From Hymenolepis diminuta (Eukaryota; Platyhelminthes; Cestoda; Cyclophyllidea; Hymenolepididae), in NCBI GenBank assembly GCA_900708905.1, contig CAADRB010000008.1, positions 3,839,033 to 3,903,032 of the forward strand: a DNA stretch of 64,000 nt, given 5' to 3'. The notes under the pieces were generated by a model. That model was given only the letters and a program-made list of their open reading frames with translations. It was not told the DNA's origin and searched no databases. Of this stretch, positions 41,001-52,689 are shown piece by piece. Within the stretch, counting starts at the first letter, position 1. Each line of letters begins with the position of its first letter. The position numbers were made by a program, and so were the translations under genes.

Positions 41001-43130
41001 AACCTAGATGAAGAAAAAATATGCCACTACGTGTATATTTGGCTTATTGAATAGCTTTTTGTCTTGGCACTACAATTATCTTTCTTCCCAAGGTTAAAAA
41101 AGCAAAAGGATCTTACGTGATATTCAGCAGCTTGCAGTTCTAACATAGGAAAGATGGGATGGCTTCTGCTATTTTAATACGTTTGCATTCTTGTAATTTT
41201 ATTGACCCACTCTGCTACATTTAAAAGGGGGGAACAATGTACCTCCGATCTATTTCATTTATTTGACATCCACTAGGATCCATTTAAATTCGAACTATCA
41301 TCAATGATAATAAAATTGATCTTTTATTCCAATTTACGTATTAAATAGAAAGGAATATATGCTCTCATTTAATTTGACCCCTCTCATAAATCTAAATTAT
41401 ATTTCCTTGATTTTCCATTTCAAGCTATCTCAGTCATTTGTGAAGACAAATTTATTTGTTTATTTTCCTTCATCATTGCATCTTTAGCGTGGTGAAAGTC
41501 AGTGTTAGTAAAGTTTAATTTTAATGAATAAAAATAAAATTATGATTATTTGGCAAGGTTAAGCTGGAAGTAAAACCATAACTGTTGCTCATTCCCAAAT
41601 ATTATTGATGATTTATCAATCATTCTACTGCAAATTTATCGATTTCCATTTAATGTGATATCAGATTGTCAAAACCATACAATTAGTTTAAACTACCCAA
41701 AAGTTAGTTGAGAGCGGAGGAAACGTAACAAACGAGTTTTAAATATTGGATAGTGGCACGACTTTCACTTCAAAGCTGTACAGATGTTAGTGTAAGTTAA
41801 GTGTTTTCAGCTAGAACTGACCTCAAGTCTGTAATGAAGTTGAAAGACCACTCACCTCATGTTTTGGACTGCATATTACTTCATACTTTACTTAGAATTA
41901 TTTTTTTAAGTTTGGATGCTCGGATGCAGTCATTGTATTCCACTTCTCTGTGACAGTAAATCTGTCTGTGTTACATACTAGACCCTCCCTCTTAAACTCC
42001 CTGGTTTTGTTATCTTTTTCCATACACATGGATTCAGCATATGCACGGTAGAATCTCGAAGTATTGACTTTTTATCCGAACTTACATTTAGAACCTACTG
42101 AGTCTTAGAAACTCTCCTTTGTTTAGTCATTTAAAACTAAAACTCTGTGAAACATATCTCCAAGACACAGTCCTATTTTGTGCCTTAATTAAATAAACGT
42201 ATTCTACTATTTTGCAGTGTCCTGGTCTTAATTGTTGGATGTTAATCAATTCCGGGTTTTAAGATTAGTAGCTTAATACTGGAAGTGTTCAAGAAACTAT
42301 ATGAAATTCAAACTTTAGTGCCCTGACTTCGATCTGGCTGTCGTATTCCGTTACTGGTGATGAGGAGTTTTGAGTTTTGTTTTTAGCTCTACAAGACTGA
42401 GATTGTGAAAAGTGGTTACTGTGTGTGTGATAACTATTATCTTATATTCCATTCAAATTTTGCTAAATATTAACATCATACATTTGTTCACATTCCTGTT
42501 TAGCAATTTTAAAAAAATTACGATTAACAATCAGATCTCTTTTAGAAAATCTCATGACTGAATAACTTCTTCCATGACTTTACTTCATCCACTTAGACGG
42601 ACATTTGTCGTTTGAATTCTTATCAACGACTTTTCGCATTGTATTATTGTCTGTATATATTATCGGCTGTCATGAGCCTGGTACGGTTGCATTAATTTTC
42701 TTGTTCCCTAAGCAAGTATTGTAATTGTGCTATTTTTCTTACCATCATAAACGTTTTCATTTTTTAATGTATGCAACTGCTTATATGCCTCCACATGGCA
42801 CTAGTAATGCATAGTACACAGTTTATTCAAAAAATGAGTTAATGGTGTTTCAAAATTGAAGAGATAATGGTAATTTGCTTTTTGGGCCCATTTGATTCTT
42901 CCCATTACTATCTCGATAAGCGAAACATACATTATAAATCATCAACTAAGTATTAACGATTAACTTTTTTGTCTGATTGCTAAGTAATTAGCCCGCAACT
43001 TTTCATATCACTTTTCCATACCTGAAGCAGAGGAGGTACCCAATATAATAGGATGAAAAATACTCATTAACTACACTACCATAAGATAGAAGAGAGACGG
43101 ATAAGGAAGTAGAATGTTTATACAACGGAA
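41000..43130. other. AT-rich intergenic DNA
   Basis: No supported gene or RNA. Isolated good acceptor-like strings occur (for example ttttgcag near 42220) but are not followed by useful open frames. Confidence 0.35.
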
Positions 43131-43149
43131 ATCTGCGGTTTGATCAGAC

Positions 43150-43560
43150 TGTTATGTCGGACTCCTATCTCTAGAAGGTTAAAATTCCAAATTTGGAGGA
43201 AAACGATGACATATGAACCTGCGAATGTTCAAGGAAAAGGTAATATTCTTGAACTACCGAAGGGATCACTACTTCTCAGACGCAACTCTTAACAAGAACT
43301 TTCGAAGGCCACATATCAAACTGCCATCCTTAATATTGTAGTCTCTTCAAATAATTCTTTTGAAATAATAGCGGTATACATCTTCCGACCTTAGATGTAA
43401 AGAACTAAATTCCCCGAATCTCCATGGACCAAATCTGCTTACTCTTTCCTCGATCTCTTTCCTCTCAGCTTTAACTTTGCATCCAATGTCCAAATAGCAT
43501 TACTTCAATTGCTAATATCTTCTTAAGTGAATTTTGGTGGACTCTGGCATATTTAAATGC
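43150..43560 (+). repeat. Possible dispersed repeat family 5, copy 3
   Basis: Contains CCTGCGAATGTTCAAGGAAA, AGGTAATATTCTTGAAC and GGGATCACTACTTCTCAGAC, which resemble the middle of the family 5 copies at 25220-25330 and 26540-26610. Similarity is weak and the boundaries are approximate. Confidence 0.25.
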
Positions 43561-44900
43561 GTTTGCAAATCTGAAATATCTGTTCATAGCCATAAGAGGG
43601 TACAAATGAAATGAAGTGATAAGGCCGACCATTCAATTATTTTTTACATGTCGAAATACCACAGTTATGAAACACCCAGGAGCCCAAGAATCAAATCATG
43701 ATAATTGACCTTGGAAATATCTGAATGAAACACTGTGAACCCCACCTTTAAAGGAAAAGTGACCTATTCAATGGTTTCGGAATTCAAATAAAGTAAGACT
43801 TTTGACGTTATGCCTTTAAAATATGACGTTATTCGACAATCCGCCCGCCATCCGCTACATCCTTCATTGCAAATTTGCAACACCATGGGTAATAATAATA
43901 ATAGAGAAGGCTGGAAGGATGTTATGTAGTCTCCTAACAAGAAAAATCGAAAAAGTTGAATCTCCGGAAAATTTATAATAGGGTAACGAATAGGGGCCGA
44001 GGGATGAATCCCACTAAGAAAGAAGTAAAGAAAACATAAGACTGGATAAAATGAACAAGCTACCGTGGACAAGCCTCAAATAAATCGCTTCAGAGTTGCG
44101 CATAGAATTGCCTTTTAAAAGATTAAAATTCATTTTTTTGCCCCCATACTAGTTTGATATCTATAGGTATAATAGCACTAGTATTTCATTAAGATTTCAT
44201 TCTTTTCGTGTGCATCTTACACAAGAGGTTTTCTTAATTCAACAATAGCGTTCCAATGACGTATTCAGATTTATTTTCCCTTCTGCCAATTTCTTTATGA
44301 GATATTTTCATTTAACTACCCCCGTCTATGCCAGTCCGATGACTGTCAGTTGTGATTTGAAAATTCATTTACTTTATGTAGATCAAGTTAAATCAAACCA
44401 AAACGTTACATTTTAACGTTATTATTATATTCTTAAATTTCGTTTCTTAAAAAATTTGACCACAGCCTAAGAGAACAAAAGTTGACAACCAAAACAAAAT
44501 CCTTCCATCATACGAAAGCATATTAGTTCTGCTTTTTCTCAGCTGTCCCATATTCAAGGGAAAAATTCTCTCCCTACTAAAATGAATCTTCCTTCATTCC
44601 TTTTTTATACTGACTGAATAATAGAGTAAAATAATTTGAATATTTTTCTTTTTTAAATAGAACAAGAGAATAGTATATGGGACAATGTGTTTTAATTTAG
44701 ATTAAAACCTTAGCATTTACGTGCCATTTCATAAACCCCAGGAACTGCATTCATTTTGTTTTGCACAATAGTTCTAAACGGTCTTTGCATCGAACTGTGC
44801 ATGTATTTCAACTATGATCAAGTGCCATCTTTGCACTCAAAAAGCTAGTTCCCAAACCTCCCGAAAACTTAATAGGAAATTTCTTGTCACACAGCAGGTC
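43560..44900. other. AT-rich intergenic DNA
   Basis: No supported gene. The 102-codon minus frame at 43764-44072 has hydrophobic runs but no recognisable domain and no splice or promoter context. Confidence 0.35.
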
Positions 44901-45879
44901 ATTTCAGTTCAGAACCAGTCGGTTCAGGACACGACAAACCTAGTCAATGACGTAAGTCATATTTCTTATTAAAAATAAAGAAAGTGCAAGTGAAAATAAA
45001 CTTTCTGGCCGTATTTAATGTGCTAAAATTTATTGTTTTTTTTTCCAATACAACGATTTTACATTGTTGCTTCCTAATATCGAAAGTTTTTTCGTTTCTC
45101 TTTTTTGAATAATTGTTCTTATTCCTCCTTTTTAAAACTCGAATACAATAATTGATTAAACAAAATTAAGCCCAATTCTGAAATTCTTACTAGTTCTAAA
45201 TTACGATTTTACAAAGTACTATCTCTCCTAAACTCTCACAATTATGTAGTTTTGTTAATAGTATCCAGTAACAGCTAGACAAAAATTAATCTTGTCATAC
45301 AATATATATTTGAGCATTTTTCAAAAAGGAGCTAATTAAATTCGCCCAGTGTTTTGATTGAAAACTTTAATCTTTTATTCCACGTTTTTAAATTCAATGT
45401 TGATAAATATTGAAGCAAAATATTTATATGTATGCATATGCAGCAGAAAATCGGAGAGCAGAGCCATGACAATTTAGAAAAAGGTATTGCCAGAACGATT
45501 TAGTTCGATCAGATAAGACCAAATGATCGGTACAAAAAGAGCGATACGCACCCCAATTTTTGCCTCATATTTGATGAACTTAATGATTTGTAAAATATTG
45601 AATCATTTGGGCAGTTGGGATAGATTCAGTGTATTTGTATCAACATTAACAATAGGAATAATAATTTATCTGTAGAAATAGTTTCAATTACTCATGCTAA
45701 TGAAAAATGGTATATAGAAGTTCCAATAGTGGAAAAGCATTCAAATAAAGGAAACATCAAATTGGTCTGATAAGAGACAAAAGTGCAGTACAATAGGAGC
45801 TTTAATTGAGGCCTAGAGGATGAGACGCTCACTTTATTTGAATTATGGAAGCATTGAGTTATTTACTTTCTCAAGGGGG

Positions 45880-45985
45880 ACATATTTCACTTTGTAGTAT
45901 CCCATTATTATAAGTTCAGCTTTCATGAGATGGTGTCCGTTTTCGCAATTGTTCGGCCATGCCATTTTGATCCATTTTGTTAAAA
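45880..45985 (+). repeat. Dispersed repeat family 6, copy 2
   Basis: Counterpart of 29990-30200, sharing CTTTGTAGTAT and GGCCATGCCATTTTGATCCA. Confidence 0.3.
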
Positions 45986-46734
45986 TAAAAATATAAATAT
46001 GAATAATCATTAAATAATTCCTCTTCCCAAATTAATTTCTTATTTTACTTTTTCTTCCCATTATTATTAAAATAATAACTAGCCCTTAAAATTTTACCAG
46101 ACATTATATGAACAACGAGTTAAATTGGAACAAGTTTTCGCCATAGCAAAGAGAACTTGAGGTTTTTCTTCTTCTCAAAGCTGGGATATTGGCTTGTAGA
46201 TCGTAGAAAATTTGCACCTCCTTACAATCATTAGCAGGTGATGAGACTAGCAAAAACATTTAGAATTTACTCAAGATAAACGCTGTGGAAATTTTAAATC
46301 TTGAACGAATTAACTGGCTGTTATCCATTCGAATGAAAGTGATTTCGCAAAGCAATTAACTAATTTTGTAAATTCCAGAATGTTAACTTTCTGTTGTTAT
46401 TCGTAGAACAAGTTCTACTCTTGGATTAATATGAAAATGCGAGTAATGATTTAATTACTAATTATTTTAAAAATTTACATATTTGTCAATATCTAATAAA
46501 TTATTATTTCGAGTTAATAGACTTCAATAATGTTTATCATCCCTTTACCCAGTTCAGTGATTTGTTGGTTATAATGGAGGCCAACGAGTTATAACAACTA
46601 TAAACAAATTGACATTAACTTTCGCGTTCGATTGCCGTATCCGGAATAAATGTCTCCAAACAATAGTTTTAGAAAAGAACACCAACAGCTGATTAGACCA
46701 AAATATATTGAACGAATCACGATGAAGAGTTTGT

Positions 46735-47215
46735 AGCGGGCCACCGGGTTGTTAAGAGTCACCAATTTGTAGCGACAGGGTCACCAATTTGTAGGTGAAA
46801 TTCCCAACAGTAAATGAAAGAAAAGGAACGCCGAGGAATGCGTGTAGGCCAGGTTATACTGAGTAAGCTCAGTACAAAGTCTCAAGGGAAATTAGGGAAC
46901 TGGAGGATGTGACAACGAGAGATGAGCCTGGCGAGCTGGGGGTCCAGCTGGGGTCCACCCTGTTCGTATGTGTGTTTCATGGGAGACTATTTATAGTCGA
47001 CACTTTGGGTGTTGACTAAGCAGTGTCTGCCGAGGTATGTTTACCTTTTCCGGGTCGATGAGACATAGGCCAGCTGAGAAAACACGATGTTTGTTTAGGG
47101 AGTGCTCGGGTCACAGGAATGGTTAAAGGTTTACAGAGATAACTTGTGAGGACAGATAATNNNNNNNNNNNATAATTAGGAAAGCTGTAAGATAAAATAT
47201 TTCAGAAGAGGGATT
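46735..47215. mobile_element. GC-richer insert nested in family 1, possibly a solo LTR
   Basis: This segment is visibly less AT-rich than its surroundings and interrupts a family 1 repeat. It opens with a tandem pair of GTCACCAATTTGTAG (46758-46772 and 46780-46794), preceded by a partial third unit, TTGTAGCGG, at 46731. It contains the 11-N gap. The size, single insertion point and lack of coding frame fit a solo LTR or young non-autonomous element. Because a similar GTCACCAATTT word occurs near one end of family 1, an internal rearrangement of that family is possible. Confidence 0.4.
47161..47171. other. Assembly gap (11 N)
   Basis: Eleven consecutive undetermined bases lie inside the insert. 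The true distance across them may differ. Confidence 0.99.
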
Positions 47216-48994
47216 CATCCAACAAGTTCAAGAGGGTAAAAGCAAAATGAGGGACAGAGGAGATGAAAGGAGAAACGAAAGAGCCGGTAGTTGACAGGCG
47301 TCTCTGTCGATATATGTAAAAAGGTTTTTTATGGTCTCATATAACCCCGAGGAAACTGAACCCTTGCAACGCTCGTTCAAGGATCACTTAATTAAATCAT
47401 TTCGATAGTTAAAATAAACCACTTGAGGATACACGATGGTTATCCATGGGGAGCTTGAGGCCGAGATGATTAGGTCTCAGTGATTAGTGATGACACAGAT
47501 GAAAATTTTGGAAGTGCATAGAGATTCATCCTTCAACGTCAAAACTACACTGTACTCCAATTTTACTTTTCAAATGCCTCAAGACGTGAAAGTGATAAGG
47601 ATAAAGAGATTTTAACCATAACCTCTATAAAATGTTTGCTTTTCAAGGGAGAAGTCTTCAGTTTTCACATTCTCATTCTTCCAGTAAAAGCAATATTGAA
47701 AGTTATAAATCTTCATACGCAAACCACGTTTGCAACAAGGATTTTGAATATCATCTTCCGAACGAATAAAAATCGTCTACATATTTTGAACATTAAAGTT
47801 AATTTTTTGATCAATAATTATCAAAATATCTGTAAATTAGAGTAGAAGATATTGAAGATGGATTACAAATAACTGAACTGGAGTCAAGCACACCAGGACC
47901 CAGTAAGTTAGTTCTAGTCTCAGGTTAAGCTTAAAGATAACCCTATCGCCGAACTAAGAGCCTTTCTCAAGTAAGAAGACCGAGAGTTGATTTGAAAAAA
48001 TTTGTACTGGACAATTGGAAGTGAATGAGAGGTGAAATGATGAGGAAGTAGAGGGAGGAATTGAAGAGAAAGTGGAAGCGTCTGTACCGAGCAACGACAT
48101 TTCAGATTCTGGTGGACAGGCGAGGAAAGATTTGCTTGAGCGGCTGTCTGGTTTTGTCATCTGTGAGTCATTGTGTTATTATAGAATAAACAACCAGTCA
48201 AAATCACTAGCTGACAAATAGGTACGAGTCAGTTTTGGCGCAATACATAGAGAGACGCAGCGATCCGATGTCGCAATATGTAGAACTGCACACTTGATAA
48301 AAATAATCATATCTTTAGGGTAAGTCAAAGATGTGCATTTAACATGAAGATAGGTAGTCTTTATAAGTAAATTTGTTTCCAATGAAAGGAATTAAATTTT
48401 AAATAATTCCTGATCTTAAATGACAAAGACTTCATTTAAATTCTTGTTGAAATCGGCTCTTTCATGAAAATACAATTTTGGCTTGAAATTTACGAATTTT
48501 TTATAACTGCTAGGCTGTCTTTCATAATTCGCAACTAATTAGACTTCAGGGGGGAAAAGGAAGAAGAATTGTAGCTCAAACGACAATCTTTCTATTGAGC
48601 GAATAAATTTACATATATGGAACTAGCTGCCTGGTTAGTCAATAATTGCAGCGACGGCTTCTCCACTGGTGGTGAGCGTGGGAATCCAATAACTGATAAT
48701 CCAATGCATTAGAGATGAAGCTTGTGCGTTTCTCTTGAGTGCAACGAAGATATTCGACTAGGCTTCCTGACAAAATGTCACTTGGATTCATTAATAAATA
48801 ACGAAAAAATGACCCGAACTTCTTTATTTTCAAATGTGAGCCATTTCATAAGCAGGCTCTAATTTACTTGAGAGTAGCAGTGGGCTTGTATTTTGAACTT
48901 AATGTACCTATCTCAATATTTTAAGTTTGCGTAAATCGAATAACTTTATGGTTAACTTCGACGACACATTATTTTTTATTTAAAGGGAAATCAA

Positions 48995-50280
48995 TCAGGT
49001 TGTAGCAGAAGTTTTGTCCAATTTTCGAGCTGTGTTCAGGGCACGATTACTTCAATTTAATCTGTTAATTTTGTACGCTTATCTATGATTATTAATAAAA
49101 TATTATTTCAGATTGTGTGGTAATTATCGTTATTAATAACTATTTCTAGCCCTAATGTACGTTCCAAATAAAGAGTATAGCAGGCATATTTTACTGTTTG
49201 AATTTCATCAAGGAAATACGGCAAGTTCAGCAGCGAAAACACTCAAAGACACTTATGCAAGTGATGTTGTTAACGAAAAGACCTGCAGAAGGTGGTTTTC
49301 ACTTTTCAAAAAGGATGATTTTAGCCTGAAAGAGGAACCGAGAGCAGGATGCTCAAAAAAACTCAATTCTAAGCAATTGCAAGTTGCCATTGATGAAAAC
49401 CCTATCTGCACTACTAGAGGACTGACCAAAACCTTCCACGTAAGCCATATAACCATTTAGATCGAAATGAAAAGACTTGGCAAAGTCCCAAAAGCTGGGA
49501 AATTGGCCCCCCACACGATTTGTCAGAAATCAACAAGCAACAGCGTGTGACCTATTGTGTTTCACTGCGTTCTCGTGAACTGAACTTCAGGCACCTTTTT
49601 TAGACCGAATCATAACTGACAGCGGCAAGAAGTGGATTCTTTACAACAATGTTAAGTGCAAAAGACAGTCGTGGCTAAGTCGTGGTTCAAAGTCAATTCC
49701 ACAATCAAGGCAATTCGAGACTTTACTCGAAAAAAAGCCTTTCTTGTATGGTGTGTATGGTGGGATTTGAAGGGAATTGTTGACTATGAATTGATGGATG
49801 ACAATTAAATAATAACAGCTGAAGTTGACTGCCAGCAGCTAACTCGTTTAAAAGCAGTTAGCGGTGGGAAAACGGCCTTCTTCGATCAATCAGAAAGGAA
49901 TGATTCTGCACCATGACAATGCCAGAGCCCACACTTCAAAATCGACCAAAATTCTCTTTGAAGAATTTGCCTGGGAAGTCATGCATCACCCACCATATTC
50001 TCCCGATCTTACACCAATCGATTTTCATCTTTACAGGAGCTTACAGAATCGTTTAATGGGACACAGTCTTACTTCAAGAGAAGACCTGGAAATGAAGTTA
50101 GTTTCATTTTTGAGTCCAAACTGGCTAAATTCTATGGAGAAGGAATCAGAAAGCTCATGGCAAGATGGGAAGATGTAATTTATAAAAATGGCCATTTTGA
50201 ACACTAAGTAAATGTATTATTGACAAAATTTTCACTTTAATTCAAATTTTAAAATGGGCAGAACTTCTATTAAAACCTGA
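48995..50280 (+). mobile_element. Mariner (DD34D) transposon with terminal inverted repeats, inactive
   Basis: An element of about 1286 nt is bounded by imperfect inverted repeats of about 30 nt. The left end begins TCAGGTTGTAGCAGAAGTTT; the right end, read inward on the other strand, begins TCAGGTTTTAATAGAAGTTC. Both continue into a CC(A/C)ATTTT-like block. The transposase pseudogene lies between them, and the total length equals a standard mariner. A clean TA target duplication is not visible: AA precedes the left end and CG follows the right. The element is therefore old, or its ends are mutated. Confidence 0.88.
49155..50205 (+). pseudogene. Mariner transposase pseudogene, cecropia/SETMAR-like
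   Basis: The N-terminal helix-turn-helix half (49155-49457) reads FHQGNTASSAAKTLKDTYA, KTCRRWFSLFKK and EEPRAGCSKK, then a TAG at 49458. Later frames carry the first catalytic Asp region (IITDSGKKWILYNNV, about 49608-49650). The C-terminal half (49864-50178) holds HHDNARAHT and HHPPYSPDLTPIDFHLY. Exactly 34 residues separate the second and third catalytic Asp, the DD34D signature of mariner, and the wording is closest to the SETMAR/cecropia branch as I know it. Several frameshifts and stops separate the parts, so no active transposase is made. Confidence 0.9.
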
Positions 50281-50479
50281 CGTATACGTGAATGGTTCAA
50301 AATAAATATTGATAAAACTTATTTCCAGGAAGGCGTGGATCTTTGGAACACGTCAATTTTTACTTATTTATGTAGTTTAGTGGTAAAAAACAGATACTGT
50401 TTGGGAATTTCGCTCAATTATCATTCATATTTTGCCTCAACGCAATGGAAAAAAGCAACTGAAATTCGTCAAAATTAAG

Positions 50480-50890
50480 TCCAATACACGACAACAGGGG
50501 AGGGCATTGAAAAGCATGTCGAGTGTGCAAGCGAGATATGTTTGATGAAATCGTATTGTAAAATATTTACTAAGCGAATAGTTCACGCTCCAATATCCAA
50601 ATTCCATGATCTATTGCCTCGATTACTAAGCGATTTCTGGTCCGGGATATTCATTTTTTAAACCGGTTGCTTACTTATGATGTTCGGTCTCACCATTTAG
50701 TCTATTTTTTCTTCCAACTATTGATGATGATAATGATCCGTCAAAATTTTTAAGAAGTATGCATGATTCTAACAAATAGTAAAAAATTTGTAACTTAGCA
50801 GAGCTCAATAAGTTGGGTTCACTCAAGGTGAACGATTGTGTTCTTGGTTGATAATTATTACTATTCGTCCATTTTTTAAGCAAAAATATT
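50480..50890 (+). repeat. Dispersed repeat family 3, copy 3
   Basis: Aligns with 18330-18690: TATTTACTAAGCGAATAGTT, a CACGCTCCAATATCCAAATT block, and AGAGCTCAATAAGTTGGGTT followed by CACTCAAGG. It starts about 200 nt right of the mariner. The 117-codon minus frame at 50671-51024 overlaps it and has no known motif. Confidence 0.55.
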
Positions 50891-50899
50891 TCTCTGTCA

Positions 50900-52670
50900 A
50901 AATTACTTGAAAAATAAATTAAATTGATCTTTAAGTACATTTTTTTCTTTAGTTTTCTTTCACAATGAGGATGGTAATTGATGGTGTCTGATAAAACAAA
51001 ACAGGTTGTCTCAACATCACCCATCGTCGCTCCTGACAGCTGAACAGTTATTTGGATTTAAAACTATTGTTAGTCCGGTGACATTTTGATCTCCTGCTAT
51101 CGACAACATTAGGACAAATTGCATTCTTATATTATATTTTTATCTGATTATAAAATATCTTGGGTTAACTACATTCTCTCTTAACCTCCTCTGTCTAGTC
51201 TGAGTCAACTGTAGTCTAGCCAAATCTAGTGAGCAAATACACCATAGCTGCAGAACTAGATTCCTAACAGTACTACAGCATATAAGAGTCCTATTTTACA
51301 AAAGTGGACAACTGAGCAGTTACAAAAATAATGTATTTAGTTGCTCAAAACACTGCTCGAGCAAGAAACTGATGCTAAAATGTAACCTAAAATAAGAAAA
51401 AATGTAGCGCAAATATAAGGTGGAGATTGAATCTCTAGACATATTTTAACAGAGAGTTTGATGTATTGGCCAAAATACTAATTGAAATCACAAATGTCTA
51501 AAAATAGGCGAATCTTAATCGACAAACAGAGCTGACTTAGGTATCAACAGCCACAATGCAACACTGAGGTAAGGCGATCAAGAAGGATAGATTTGTATGT
51601 TAAACTAGCAAAAATTATCTTTCACATTAGTAAACATTAGCCGCAAGTGAAAGCTGTGTATAAAAGGGAAGTTCTCTACGTGAATCCTCGGTGACATTAA
51701 CCCAGTGCAAAGGAAATTGAAATTAGATGACACCAGGTGACGGCTAAATCGCATGTCATCTGTCATACAAAGAAGAATAGGGTTAATGAGATTTCCCTCT
51801 ATTTCCGGAGCTGGACTTTATCCTCGATTCTCATTTCCACTACTCTCTTTTAAAACTAAACTGTCTTTCACGTTCCAAATTGTTAGTAAATTACCTCGTG
51901 TTTAAAATTTACACATTTATTTTGATTAGCCATAGATAATAACAATTGCCTTAAAAATATGTTTGATTTAGGATTAAACAGCCCTAGATTTAATACTGTT
52001 AATTCATTGGAGTAAAAAACCATAAGATTGCACACAATATCTGGAGTTTTGTCCGAAGTTGTTACTTCCGCGGACAAATAACAATCTGCCTATTGTTTTC
52101 ATAATCTATTGACAACCTTCCGGAGTGCTAAAATTTAAATCTGACAAAAGGCGTTAATTCCAAGTAAAAAATAATATCTTCAAATCCGGTCTGCCTGTCT
52201 TTTGTCTTCAACAGCAGAATAAAAAGGACGTGGGCTTGCGTTGGCAATTAATTTATACTATGTGATTGGAATAATGAAGTATTTTATTGCATAATGAAAT
52301 AAGCCGATCGATTTAACTTCCGATATCTTTTCTTATAAACTTTATTCAATAGTAATAACAATACGCTGGTCGAGTTAGTTGAGCTGCGAAAAGTTATTTA
52401 AATTCGTACTCCCCTTAAATTTGAGTGAGACATTTTAGACATCAGTACACAATCCTATTAACATTTTCACTCAAAAGTTGCGTTTACATCTGCTCTTATA
52501 TAAATTATAGTCAATAAAATATGTAACTGTAACAACATAACGAAATTGGGTCCATTTAAACAAAAGATCGTATCTTGATAAAGTTTGGATATGGAATGCA
52601 TAACATTCAATAACATATTTACCACTGGAAGGACGAGAATAAATTTAAGAATTTCAGTCATGTGTCTATC
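50900..52670. other. AT-rich intergenic DNA with an isolated TATA box
   Basis: A strong TATAAAAG lies at 51660-51667. An ATG-initiated frame of 50 codons follows at 51753-51905, starting MSSVIQRRIGLMRF, basic and without a known motif. A frame of that length is expected by chance. Nothing else was recognised. Confidence 0.3.
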
Positions 52671-52689
52671 TATGAAAGTTTATTCTTTG

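Larger units (their letters stand above)
46670..47545 (+). repeat. Dispersed repeat family 1, copy 6, interrupted by an insert
   Basis: The left part (46678-46733) has AACACCAACAGCTGATTAGA and a CCAAAATATATTGAACGAA block. The family resumes at about 47216 with AACAAGTTCAAGAGG, continues through a purine-rich AGGAGATGAAAGGAG tract, and ends with GGATCACTTAATTAAATCAT, ATTAGGTCTCAGTGATTAG and a GAGATTCATCC block at 47521-47531. Between these parts lies about 480 nt absent from the other copies. Confidence 0.65.
44908..48671 (+). other. Hypothetical micro-exon-style gene or gene remnant
   Basis: Six short segments can be chained in phase: 44908-44951 (QNQSVQDTTNLVND), 45444-45483 (QKIGEQSHDNLEK), 47843-47902 (EDIEDGLQITELESSTPGP), 47972-48020 (RRPRVDLKKFVLDNW), 48092-48162 (SDSGGQARKDLLERLSGFV) and 48652-48671 (STASPLV). 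Donors are good for several of them (GTAAGT, GTATTG, GTAAGT, GTGAGT, GTGAGC); the donor after 48020 is weak (GTGAAT). The acceptor before 48092 has a purine-rich upstream tract, and splicing between 48003 and 48092 is ambiguous. The residues are acidic and Ser/Asn/Gln-rich, unlike translated noncoding DNA here. I found no start, stop or known domain. A family 1 copy, its nested insert and the gap lie inside the third intron. Chance assembly of short open segments is a real alternative. Confidence 0.25.

Noticed and set aside
43764..44072. 102-codon minus-strand frame with hydrophobic runs
   Set aside because: Low-complexity hydrophobic translation of AT-rich DNA, with no promoter, splice context or family motif.
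44535..44617. Strong acceptor (ttttctcag) followed by a 24-codon open stretch ending in TGA
   Set aside because: Could be a terminal exon, but no upstream exon was found and the peptide has no recognisable feature.
50671..51024. 117-codon minus-strand frame
   Set aside because: Overlaps a family 3 repeat, and no domain was recognised.
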